Shown: piece by piece, positions 53,998 to 64,000 of the stretch | Position numbering within the stretch: position 1 is the stretch's first letter | Layout: each line of letters begins with the position of its first letter | Assembly: GCA_025174535.1 (NCBI GenBank) | Contig: JALBUN010000023.1 | Span: 3,596,001 to 3,660,000, forward strand | Direction: 5' to 3' | DNA from: Cantharellus purpuraceus | Taxonomy: Eukaryota; Basidiomycota; Agaricomycetes; Cantharellales; Hydnaceae | Length of the DNA: 64,000 nucleotides | The notes under the pieces: generated by a model | Seen by the model: the letters and a program-made list of their open reading frames with translations, nothing else | Database searches by the model: none | Told to the model about the DNA's origin: nothing | Position numbers and translations under genes: made by a program

Positions 53998-56019
53998 CCG
54001 CAGTTTTGCTTCATAGGTCGGTTTGCTATATGTGCATTCTTACCAGATGCGGTGTGCAGTGTGTCACAACGTGGTGAACACGTGGAAACCTTCTCTTGGG
54101 CGGCAGAACTCCCAGATCTGCATTCATCAGCATATGACTCACTTGATTGGAGCTTCGATACCGTTTGGCATCTTGGATCGGTATTGAGTCTGGCAAAGAA
54201 GACTAATCTAGCAAGATGCTGCTGGAAACTTGTAGGATCTAATTTTATCCAATCTAATCATCCGAAGCGATGCATCACCCGATATGAGAACTGTATATAG
54301 CAGAATGGCATATGGCAGTTCACTCTTCGGTGGCACAGTACTATCGAGAACAAAGGAAGGGTGCAATGATGCTCACACAATGTGATATCGCCAGGTAGTA
54401 TTGAAATTTGTGCCAATCTTGAGTGGCAGTTTGTAGAAGTGAGATGAGTCTGCCCCGCATGGACTGCTTTTGAAATTGTACCGTGGGTATCACACCGGGT
54501 ATTACCTCATGTTGTTATACATATTTGGGCGACCCGTTGACAGTCGGGACTGTGCGAAGACGCTGGCTGAATGCAGTTGAACAAAGGAGCTCAGCCACGT
54601 TGGATCAGTCTCACATAATGTCGAGCTGTTCAATTATGTCCAGAGTGAATATCACAAAACGCAACGTTCTTTGACGACAAATACCATAAACAATTCGACG
54701 CGTTTTGTGATGCTGTGGGAGATCGGTAAGACGTTGCGTCTTCTACCTCACCTCAATAGCCTTGTAGGTTCAAGAATTTGATACACGACCCACCCGATGA
54801 ACGATGCGAAGGGGCTGAGCAGGAGTGCGCCTCACATGATCATTCGGAATGAGGATCTAACCCTGAGCGGGCGCAGACTCGTCCCCAAGCGAGTACGTTC
54901 AAGATTTAAATCTACACTCATTATTCTTTCACACCATCATATCCATCGAATCTGGCCATTTCGTCATGGTTTCCGCCATACTCTATTATCCGCAATGAAT
55001 TGCATCATAGTTCCATCTTTACACTAGGAGATATGCAGGTACGTGTTGGGTGTTTGTGGTGTTTGTTCATGGCGATGTGTCTGACAGGGCGGACATGTGG
55101 GATGTGATGTTTTATTTCAATCGAAAGGCGAGAAAGTGCTGTCTGGGAGAATCACGTAGAGCCCAAATCTTCAGGCAACCATCAGTTCAGCATCAGGAAT
55201 AGAAAACACGACGCGTTGTACAAGTTTTTGACGCCGTTTCCGACAGGGGTGTGAAGCGGCATATGAAGAGAGTGTGGGGGATATGAAGAGAGTGTGGGGG
55301 ATATGAAGAGAGTGTGGGGGATATGAGTAGGATCGTGTTGGAGTTGGTGGATCAGCAGCTTGTGAGGGTGAGGGATAGGATGGGGGGGTGAAGGGGGGGC
55401 ATCTAGGACGGAAGGGATGAAGGCGGTGGATATACGTGGTTGCTGATGTGTTCATGTTTGCTTGGTCACAAATGTTTAAACGCCAGACGGATGAAACGGC
55501 AAGGCCAAAGAGAAGCAGGAAAAGCGTCAACCACCTGCAAAGGGGGCAATACGTGTCATGGGATCGTGGCTTGTATGTTGGGAATGGTAACAACACCCTG
55601 CCTATGTTCCCGCTTTCACGAGCCCCACCTAACGCATCCGTTCTCATGCCAATACTGCTCCAGTTAAAATCCACACAGGACCTTCTACTCCGTAACAGAC
55701 GCCGAACTCTGCCTTGCTCACCAGGCCTATCTCACCTGCGCACATTCGCTGTCCACCAGCAGCACTTATTACAGCATGGAACACTGCGTTCGCCCGGGAA
55801 ATAGCTTTCAAGACGTGCCTCCTCTCGGCGTTGCAGGGGAATCAGCAAGCACCAGCGGAAAGCACCCACCCTGGTCTAATAGACAATACCCCAGCTCACT
55901 GCCACACTACCAGCAGCACATTCATGGTTGCACCAAACAGCAATCGCCATTTGCACGCCTGACTCTGATGTTGTTCAAAGGAAACCGCAACCTACCCCTT
56001 GGGGAGATGAGTTCAGCAT
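53998..56019. other. 2 kb without a supported gene
   Basis: A 167-codon minus frame (55171-55674) has one hydrophobic helix (WLTLFLLLFGLAVSS) and a Pro/Ser/Tyr-rich half produced by a 20 bp tandem repeat; I do not call it a gene. A plus frame near 55776-56048 reads into the NLR relic but has no domain. Confidence 0.45.
55261..55320. repeat. 20 bp tandem repeat, three copies
   Basis: ATATGAAGAGAGTGTGGGGG occurs three times exactly, with a partial fourth. Confidence 0.9.
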
Positions 56020-58981
56020 TCTGCTGGACGGGGCTGACAGATTGTTAATTTACGCCGCGACTGCGATACGATATATTGGCGCGTCTGGGGACTTCGAAAA
56101 ACGCTTACATAACGCGCATCATACGTCTAGAGTCTTCGAAGAAGCAAACGGAAGCAAACGATTCGCTATACAATGATATTATGGAGCAGGTGTTCCATTG
56201 CGACCTCGATGACGAAGCGTTTTCGAGACGTGAGACGCTTGCAGCAGTCGTATTCCTGCAATCCCCTTTGCCTTTGGCCACCATCGCATCTTTGTTGAGA
56301 AAGGACAGCGCTTGGGGCCTGGAGCCATTTCACCCTGTTATTCATGTGCCCGCTGCTAATAGCAGTCCCGTGTCAATCTTTCACGCCTCATTTCGCGATT
56401 TCATAGTTGTACAGTCTCGCTGTAAGAGACACTTCTTGGATGTCTTCGATGCCCACCGGATGTTAGCTGTCAAGTGTCTCCGATATTTGAACCAGTCTCT
56501 GAAACATAATATTTGCACTTTGGATATCGACACGACGTTCTCACCATCCCATATACCCATCGCTATCCATGCCAGCCCACGATACTCTTGCGTGTATTGG
56601 GCATCACATCTTGTACACGTTCTTGAAGGAGCTTCAGGACGTAATTCAGTGGACGATGTCCAAGGCCTTTTTTCAGTATTTGTTAAAGACCATTTTCTGC
56701 ACTGGTTTGAATGCCTCAGCATCTTGGGAGAGCTCGAATTGGGTGTAAAGTCCCTTGACAAAGCCAGCGAGGCGATCTCGGTAAGCACCAAGTTAGCTGG
56801 CCATAAGAGTATTGATTAATCCATTTCTCAGGCCTTTTCAAAGAAGCACGGTAGATTTTTGGGTATGCCATCACTCCTCCAGGACGGCCGTCGATTCCTC
56901 CAGTTCACGTTTGAACCAATTACCCGGCACCCTCTTGCCATTTATCACTCCGCAATCGTGTGGATCCCAAGAAGGTCACTGATGCGTGAGCGATATGCTG
57001 ACACATTCCGTAGCACCCCTCAAGTACTATATGGGTTGTCAGAGTCCTGGGAGCGGGCGTTGCATATCCTGCGACACGATGGCGAAGTGTCATACATTGC
57101 CTTCTCAGCTGACAGCAGCCGCGTTGTTTCAGGATCAATGCGCGGGACGGTTCGAATCTGGAACATTGTGACTGGGGCGGAGGACGGTGCACACACTGCG
57201 ATCGGGATGGAGGATCGTCAGATGAAAGATGATCCAGAGGAGGTAGGTGACGCCGCCACCAAGGAGCAAAGGGAGAGTCGGCGATTCAGCGGTGTATGCC
57301 ACTCCCGTCGCTTTCTCACCTGATGGCAGCCGCATCGCGTCTGGATCAGAAGACTACAGCTTGAATCTGGATCACTGCGACTTGAGAGCAGCAAGCTGAG
57401 CTGAAAGGTCATACCGGCGAGGTGAAGTCTGTGGCCTTCTCGCACAAGGGTGACTTCATTATGACTGGATCGTTGGACAAAACAATTCGGGTCTGGGGTA
57501 CGACGACGTACGCAACAGAACTCATGCTGTCAGACCATCCTCGTGGAGTGATGTCTGTTGCTGTGTCTAAGAACGACAAGTACGTAGTGTCGGATTGGGA
57601 CAAAACTGTCCGAGTATGGAACGCTGCCACCGGACAGCTCTCTTGTGAGCTTCTAGGTCCTTTAGATAGAGTAATATCGGTCGCAGTGTCTCTGACTCTC
57701 GGCACATTGCATCTACATCATCTGTTGAGCTATGGATATGGGATGTAGACGGTGTTATAGGACACGGGGTATCGTCAACAGTGACCGGGGTGACATCTAC
57801 TCACGTCTTGCACGACAACCCCACAAGCCTGTCTTGCCACTCAAGGTGTTTGATACAGAAACATTCATTTGATACACACAGTGACCCAATGCCTGTGGCC
57901 TTTTCGCCCAATGGCAATCAACTCGTGTCTATATCAGAGGATGGGGGGGCGGCTGGGCGAGTGTATATCTGGCGTGTGATGACGGGCAGGCCGATGCGTC
58001 GTCTGGAGACCCATTCATGTAGGGTCACGTCTGTCGCCCCTTCGCCTGATGGCAGCCGCATTGCCTCTGGATCAGGCGACTACACGGTTCGGATCTGGGA
58101 CACAAGTTTCAATTCTATCGGTAGAGACACAATTTCTACATCGGACATGGATGAGGTTAGACTCCAGAGTCGGACCGACACGCAGGCTATGAGGACGGAT
58201 TGGATGAGTCTCGATGATTGCCTGTGGTCTTGTGCTCTCTCTCCCGATGGTAGTCGTGTTGTAATTGGTTAGGACGTGGGTCAGCCTGGTTTACATCTGG
58301 AATCATGTGACAAACATGGTAGAATGCGGGTTGCGGGGCCATTCAACTGTGGTGAGGTCTGTCGCCTTCTCCAACGATGGAAGCCATGTTGTATCCGGAT
58401 CAGCCGACGAGATAATTTGACTATGGCACTATCGCACGAAGAGCGAGATCAGTTTGTATCAATATGAGGGCTTGGTGTATTCTTTTGCCTTTTCACGCGA
58501 TGGCAGTTGTGTTGTATTCGCATCTCAGGACACCATGGAACCCCAAGGCCGGATTGAGAGCAAGCTAGAGAGTCCGGATCACATATACTCCGTCGCCTTC
58601 TCGCATGACGGCAATTATGTCGTCTGTGGATCAGTCGAACGGATTTGGATATGGAATGTCATAACAGGCGAGACAAACCAATATAGTTTCTTATCTGGAC
58701 GACTCCGATTGCTAGAAGGGACTCGCATCCTTTCCTTAGGTTATAGCTAGTTCCACATATACGATCCACTTGTGGAGGCTACAAATGACACACCCACATG
58801 TATCTTGTCTATAAATCAGAATCGGAACTGGATAACCGGTGAACACGCATTACACAGCTGCTGGATACCCCCTCGATACCGGGACTTTTCAGACGTGAGT
58901 ATAGCTGGGTCAACGGTGTGCTTGGTATATTGGTCGGGTCGTGTTGTTATTTTGGACTTGAATCGCACTGGGCCTGTTTAA
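56020..58981 (+). pseudogene. NLR-like NACHT/WD40 protein, pseudogene
   Basis: The first part (about 56020-56818) is the C-terminal NACHT-associated region: LLIYAATAIRYI, then LYNDIMEQVF, LAAVVFLQSPLPLATIASLL and PVSIFHASFRDFI. A linker with FAKDHFLHW-like features (VKDHFLHWFECLSILGEL) leads to a WD40 array at 57060-58700 with units such as VSYIAFSADSSRVVSGS...VRIWN, VKSVAFSHKGDFIMTGS...IRVWG and VTSVAPSPDGSRIASGSGDYTVRIWD; about eight repeats. The C-terminal WIPPRYRDF...VVILDL closes the family pattern. The P-loop half of NACHT is absent, and there are several stops and frame changes (57360, 57750, 58270, 58465). Such proteins are thought to act in non-self recognition in fungi. Confidence 0.7.
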
Positions 58982-59172
58982 CATGGCGCGTCAGCGACCA
59001 GGTAAGTCCAGGGAAATCCATGTCCGTGATGTAGCCTGCTCAGGCGTTTCAATCCCGGAAGGATCCATTTTCGAGGTCGACAGAAGCTCATTTGATCAGG
59101 TGACGGTGAACAGAGCCGCCATGAGATTGGACTCTTGACGACCTCTTCTTGTAAAGGGTGCGCACACATTGA

Positions 59173-59445
59173 TGTCGGAACCATAAACGCTCATGTAAGC
59201 CCGAGCGTAGGTCCATGCGCAGGGCACCTGTTGCAGGGTATAAAAGCTGGTTGAACATCGAACAGTCACCTCAGTGAAGTCCATTCACTGAGGTGGTATG
59301 TCTATTATATCACCCAGGGTAATCCTATACTAACCTAGTATCAGTACATTTGTTAGGTAGTTATCATGATATATAACCCAGTGAAGTCCCATTCACTGAG
59401 GTGTACATTCATTAGAACCAATCTGCTGTGCATATAATTCCTACA
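59173..59445 (+). repeat. 5' LTR of the copia element
   Basis: Begins TGTCGGAACC (the 3' LTR has TGTTGGAACC), ends CCTACA. Contains GTATAAAAG as a TATA box and two stem-loops, CCTCAGTGAA/TTCACTGAGG (59269-59293) and CAGTGAA/TTCACTG near 59390. Confidence 0.9.
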
Positions 59446-59514
59446 GGCCCCACAGAACCTACTTAATCAGGCTCCGTCAAATCGTTCATTGTTCCCAAAC
59501 TAGCCCAGGATGGG

Positions 59515-62500
59515 TTGAACTGGATAATGTGGAAGAGTCAGACTCTTGCAGTACTGGCATCTGGTCACAGTGTAATGGGACACATACAGGGGATGGCAAG
59601 AGTGCTGACTGATCTCCCTACAGATCTCCACAAATGCACCCTGATGGAGGAAGAAGAAGAAGTGATTGAGAAATGTGAACAGCAATGGGATGATTACAAC
59701 CAATGAGAGGCTGTGATCAAAGCCCAGATTTTCACTATGATCCCAGAGAGCCTCTTAATTGAGATTCAGAAGCTTGCAATGGCAAAGCAGGTATGGGACA
59801 CTGTGTGTGCCAAGCACGAGACAAAGGCAATAGCTGTCAAGGTTGATATTTGACATCGCATATATGAAACAAAGTGTGAAGACGATGCAAACGTTCAGAT
59901 GCATCTTGAGAGCTTGATGAAGATGCAAGAACAGCTTGCTGCAATGAGGGACAGGCTCAATGACACCAAGATGGTCACCATTATCCTCGGATCCCTCCCA
60001 AAATCCTACCGCCCCCTCATAAATGCCATATCCATGTCTGCCAGGCATGCCAAGATTGAGCTTCAACCTGCCATCATAGTTGAATCACTGCTTGATGAAT
60101 TCGATCAGTTGTCAATTGAGGAGCAACAACTGAAGTCATCCAAGAATGCACTTGCTACAAAAGGAAAGGAATGTAGCCAGGGAAACGGCAACAACCAGGG
60201 TAGTGGCTCCAAGTCAGATTCCAAGATGGATGTGGAATGCTGGAACTGCAGCAAGAAAGGACACATCAAATCCAAATGCAGATCCAAAAAGAAAAAGGGC
60301 AAGTCTACAGATGGCAAGAAGAATGAGTCATCTAACGCAGCTGCCAGCAACGATGACCATGCATTCATCACCACATTTGCTGGACCTGAGCTATCATGCA
60401 TGAGCATGGGACTCTCCAAACAAGGAGTTGACATCTACAACTCAGGTGCATCTAGGCACATGACACCTGACCAACACCAGTTCATACAGTTTGTTGAAAT
60501 CAAGCCACAACCCATCAAAGCGGCTGACAAAACAATATTTCATGCTACAGGGGTGGGGTCAATATGGGTTTCAGTCCCAAATGGAAACATGTCTACACAG
60601 GTCACCCTGAAGGATGCATTATACTTCCCTGATCTGGCATTCACCTTGATGTCACTCACTCGCTGCAACATTGCTGGCTACTCAGCAATGCTAAAGGACC
60701 AAAAATGCAGTATCTAAGATGCACATGGAGTGATCATAGGAAGGATCCCACTCATCAATGGACTATACAGGGTCAATCACCAATACCACTTACTGAACAC
60801 TGCAAATGTGGTTAGCAAACCAATATCGCTAGATGAGCTTCATCGTCACATGGGACACATATGACCATGCACTGCAAAGAACTTAGTCCAAGACAGGGTT
60901 ATCACTGGGATAGATACCCAAGGAGCGAGTCAGCAACTGTGCCAGCAAACTCGGTGAAAAGATACACTCAGACATCTGAGGTCTAGCAAACCCAAGGAGC
61001 CAAAACCATCATGAATACTTTGTCAGCTTTACCGATGATCATACGCAATGGATGCACCTGAACACCATAGCCAAGAAGAGTGAAATGTTGGCACACTACT
61101 GTGAATATGAAGCCTGGCTGGAAACGCAATGTGGTGTCAAGATCAAGCACCTTCAAAGTGACCATGGAGGAGAATACTTATCTGATGAATTCACAGCACA
61201 CCTGAAGGCCAGAGGCATGGTAAGGAGTCTCACTGTACATGATACACCAGAGGAAAATGGTGTAGCAGAAAGACTCAACTGAACGCTTCTTGAACATGCA
61301 CATGCCATGCTAATCACCACAAACCTGCCAAAGTTGCTGTGGCCAGAGACAATTCACCATGCTGTGTGGCTAAAAAACCATACCTCCACATGTTCGCTAG
61401 ATGGCAAAAAACCCTTTGAAATGATGTATGGATGTAAGCCTGACCTCACTGGACTACCTGAATGGGGTACACATGTCCATGTGCTTCAACCAGATCAAGG
61501 GAAGCTTGAGGAAAAGAGTGAAGAGGGGTGCTGGATGGGGTACAGTGGTGAAAGTAAAGGGCATAGGATATACCTGCCAGGGTCACACCACATCAGCATC
61601 GAACGCAACATAACACTCAATGGGGTTCTGATCCACATACCCAGTGGCCCTGAGGAGTTCAGTGACCAGCCCACCAGAAGGCCCATATCACAATTGTTGC
61701 CCCAGGATGCCAATGAAAGATGCACCCCTGCAGTGACTCCTGCACCACCAACTGATCAACAACTCACAGCAGATGGTGGGCAAGAAATGCTCACCGATCC
61801 CCTTAGGGACTTTGAGATCCCTGAAACTGAGACACAAGGTTGTGGACAGCGAGTGTGTAAACCAAGTGCTTATGCTTGAGACATCATGGAAGGATGAGGA
61901 TTAGCCACAGGACAACCGATGGACTCCACACTTCCACAAGGCCTACAGGCACCAAGGGAGAAAGCCCCTGCGACCACTGCAACAGATGTTGGAAATGACA
62001 AGGTTGTCACAATGACTGAGGAGGAGCACAACTCACCCATTGAGGTTGCAATGGCTGTGGCAACAGTGTGAATCATCATGAATGACCCACAGGATGTAGA
62101 TGATGCCCGATCTCAAGATGACTGGCCTGAGTGGGACAAATCAATATGGAAGGAACTAAAACAACATGAGACATGGGCACCTGGAAGCTAGTTGACCCTC
62201 CAAAGGATGTGAATATCGTTGGAAGTGGGATTGTCTTGCAGTACAAATGGGATGCAGAAGACGACATAGCCAGCTGGAAGAGCAGGTTCGTTGCGCAAGG
62301 CTTCTCACAGGCTGCAGGCATCGATTATCATGAGACCTTTTCCCCAACTGCAAAACTCACTGCAATATGCATTATATGTGCCATAGCTTCTAGAAACAAT
62401 TGGGAGATTGAGAAAACCAACATAGATGGCGCCTATCTCAATGCACCATTGAAGGAGACAATCTACATGCAGCAGCTGAAGGGCTATGAAATTCCTGGTA

Positions 62501-63672
62501 GGGAACACCAGGTCTGTCTCCTGCAATGTGTAATCTATGGGCTGAAGCAAGCCAGAAGAAAGTGGTATGAGTTGTTATCAAGAGTCTTATATGATCTAGG
62601 GTACTCATGCTGCAAGGTTGAGCATGCAGTCTTCTACAGACACACCCACTCAGACAGTATTGTCATTGCGGCCGATGTAGACAACCTAATGATGACTGGC
62701 AGCAGCAAATCAGTGATCCATGAGTTCAAGGACCAGCTACATACCAGATTCAAGATAAAAGACCTGGGCAAGTTACGTTGGCTGCTCAGAATCGAGATCG
62801 AACAAGATTGCACCACATGCACCATTTCATTCTCGCAGAAAGCCTATATCACGAAGATATTAGAGCGATTTGGGATGGAAAATGCAAATTCACTTGTGGC
62901 GCCACTCAACCCACAGGACAAACTGAGCATTAGTCAATGCCCGTCCACACCATGTGAACACGAAGCCATGCAAGGGGTGCCATACCAGGAAGTGATTGGC
63001 TTGCTAATGTATGCAGCCCTTGGCACCTGCCCAGACATCGCATTCGCAGTAACCTTCTTATCACAGTTCATGCAGAACCTGGGAAAGCCACACTGGGAGG
63101 CAGTGAAAAGGGTATTCAGATACCTAAAGGGAACTGTTAGCCAGAAGCTAGTGATTGGAGAACGAGGGAACTTTACCTGGGCACAACCTATGCTACAGAA
63201 CTGCAATGGGCTGGAAGGATTCACCAATGCAGATGGCAGCACACAGGAACACCAGCATGTGATCTCCGGCTACATATTCACCATAGATGGTGGTGCCATA
63301 TCCTGGAGCTTGAAAAAACAGTTAATCATCATGCTATCCACCACCGAAGCAGAGTATGTTGCGGCCACTCACACAACAAAAGAAGCCATGTGGATTCAAA
63401 TGTTCATATCTGAGATTATGTGACCACTTTCCAAACCAGTCATGCTGTACTGTGACAACCAGACAGCTATCATAGTGTTGAAGGTCAACAAATTCCACTC
63501 ATGAATGAAACATATCGATATCCAGTACCACTTTATCCGTGATGTGGTACAAAGAGGACTCATATCTGTCCACTACTGTCAAACTAGTGACATGACCGCT
63601 GACATGCTCACAAAACCACTCGCCTCAATGGCACTCACACACCTTACTGAGTTGGTGGGGCTATGTTGAGCT
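59515..63672 (+). pseudogene. Copia gag-pol polyprotein, inactivated
   Basis: Gag up to a zinc knuckle CWNCSKKGHIKSKC (about 60238), protease with YNSGASRHMT (the catalytic DSG reads NSG), integrase with SDHGGEYLS and ENGVAERLN, RT with TNIDGAYLNAPL and VIAADVDNLMM (catalytic VDD reads VDN), RNase H ending in HIDIQYHFIRD and DMLTKPLAS. In-frame TGA at 59704, 59851, 60862, after AERLN (61280) and others; a TAA at 60715; frame changes near 60950 and 62165. Most TGA codons stand where Arg is expected (for example NQ-EAVIK, VDI-HRIYE, FHS-MKHIDI). It cannot produce active enzyme. Confidence 0.88.
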
Positions 63673-63682
63673 TAAGGGGGAG

Positions 63683-63955
63683 TGTTGGAACCATAAACGC
63701 TCATGTAAGCCCGAGCGTAGGTCCATGCGCAGGGCACCTGTTGCAGGGTATAAAAGCTGGTTGAACATCGAACAGTCACCTCAGTGAAGTCCATTCACTG
63801 AGGTGGTATGTCTATTATATCACCCAGGGTAATCCTATACTAACATAGTATCAGTACATTCATTAGGTAGTTATTGTGATATATAACCCAGTGAAGTCCC
63901 ATTCACTGAGGTGTACATTCGTTAGAACCAATCTGCTGCACATATAATTCCTACA
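63683..63955 (+). repeat. 3' LTR of the copia element
   Basis: TGTTGGAACC...CCTACA, 273 bp, followed by ATTGA. Confidence 0.92.
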
Positions 63956-64000
63956 ATTGATGGGTGTGCTATCTGTCTCAAGGGAATCTGGTCTGCAGAA
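63956..64000. other. Flank beyond the copia element
   Basis: Target duplication ATTGA followed by 40 bp without recognisable content. Joining it to the left flank restores CACACATTGATGGGTGTG. Confidence 0.6.

Larger units (their letters stand above)
59173..63955 (+). mobile_element. Full-length Ty1/copia retrotransposon
   Basis: LTRs of 273 bp at 59173-59445 and 63683-63955 with ATTGA target duplications on both sides (59168-59172 and 63956-63960). The polypurine tract CTTAAGGGGGAG lies directly before the 3' LTR. The order gag, protease, integrase, RT, RNase H identifies Ty1/copia. The LTRs differ at few sites, mostly former CpG positions, while the coding region carries many stops. Confidence 0.92.

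Noticed and set aside
55171..55674. 167-codon minus-strand protein with one hydrophobic helix
   Set aside because: Half of it is generated by the 20 bp tandem repeat and low-complexity flank, and no splice or promoter support was seen.
1..64000. tRNA or rRNA genes and CRISPR arrays
   Set aside because: No cloverleaf with a GTTCGAAxC arm in proper spacing was found by eye, no rRNA-like sequence, and the repeats present are eukaryotic transposons and minisatellites.

Overview
The window looks like a transposon-rich, gene-poor stretch of nuclear DNA from a mushroom-forming basidiomycete (Agaricomycetes). Three things point there: genes cut by many short GT-AG introns of about 50-75 nt; families that are expanded in Agaricomycetes (DUF6535, multi-TM receptor-like proteins, NACHT/WD40 NLR-like proteins, fungal GT1 UDP-glycosyltransferases, UstYa-like proteins); and chromodomain Ty3/gypsy plus Ty1/copia elements with well-formed LTRs. 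No genus can be named from the sequence alone. All homology calls here rest on recognised motifs, not on a search.

Layout. 1-5.3 kb: a poorly understood start, a DUF6535-family pseudogene, then an apparently intact four-exon coiled-coil gene (SIKE/FGFR1OP2-like, a STRIPAK-associated family). 7.2-19.6 kb: a cluster of four UDP-glycosyltransferase copies. A, B and C each splice into one open frame over 11 exons; D is a clear pseudogene. B and C are the arms of a ~2.6 kb inverted duplication. 19.8-39.7 kb: a nest of retrotransposons inside an old Ty1/copia element whose two LTRs (19771-20006 and 39467-39699) now lie 19 kb apart. Nested inside are a complete chromodomain Ty3/gypsy element (Gyp1, +), a solo LTR of the same family, a deleted inverted relative (Gyp2, -), two copies of a 1.4 kb TG...CA element, an 823 bp solo LTR, a minisatellite and a perfect 315 bp inverted repeat. 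39.7-41.0 kb: a second copy of the 823 bp LTR, split by ~500 bp of unrelated sequence.

41.3-59.0 kb is mostly a graveyard of accessory genes: a receptor-like membrane protein, a UstYa-like protein, a GNAT acetyltransferase, a GH78 rhamnosidase-like protein, an alpha/beta hydrolase and an NLR-like WD40 protein, all broken. Three loci look intact among them: a 54-residue candidate secreted peptide gene (44190-44410), a four-exon CCDC137-like nuclear protein (49513-50402), and a four-exon zinc-finger protein (52710-53936). 59.2-64.0 kb holds a full-length Ty1/copia element with matching 273 bp LTRs and a 5 bp target duplication.

How it fits together. The strongest theme is silencing. Reading-frame stops in both superfamilies are almost all TGA at positions where CGA (Arg) is expected. 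The copia LTR pair shows TG in one LTR opposite CA in the other, which marks lost CpG sites. The catalytic Asp residues of reverse transcriptase and of the copia protease have become Asn through the same CpG change. This is what 5-methylcytosine deamination of silenced repeats would leave. The most unusual gene-scale feature is a long coiled-coil, Cys-rich open reading frame carried antisense to gag-pol next to the 3' LTR of both gypsy elements, with its own TATA box.
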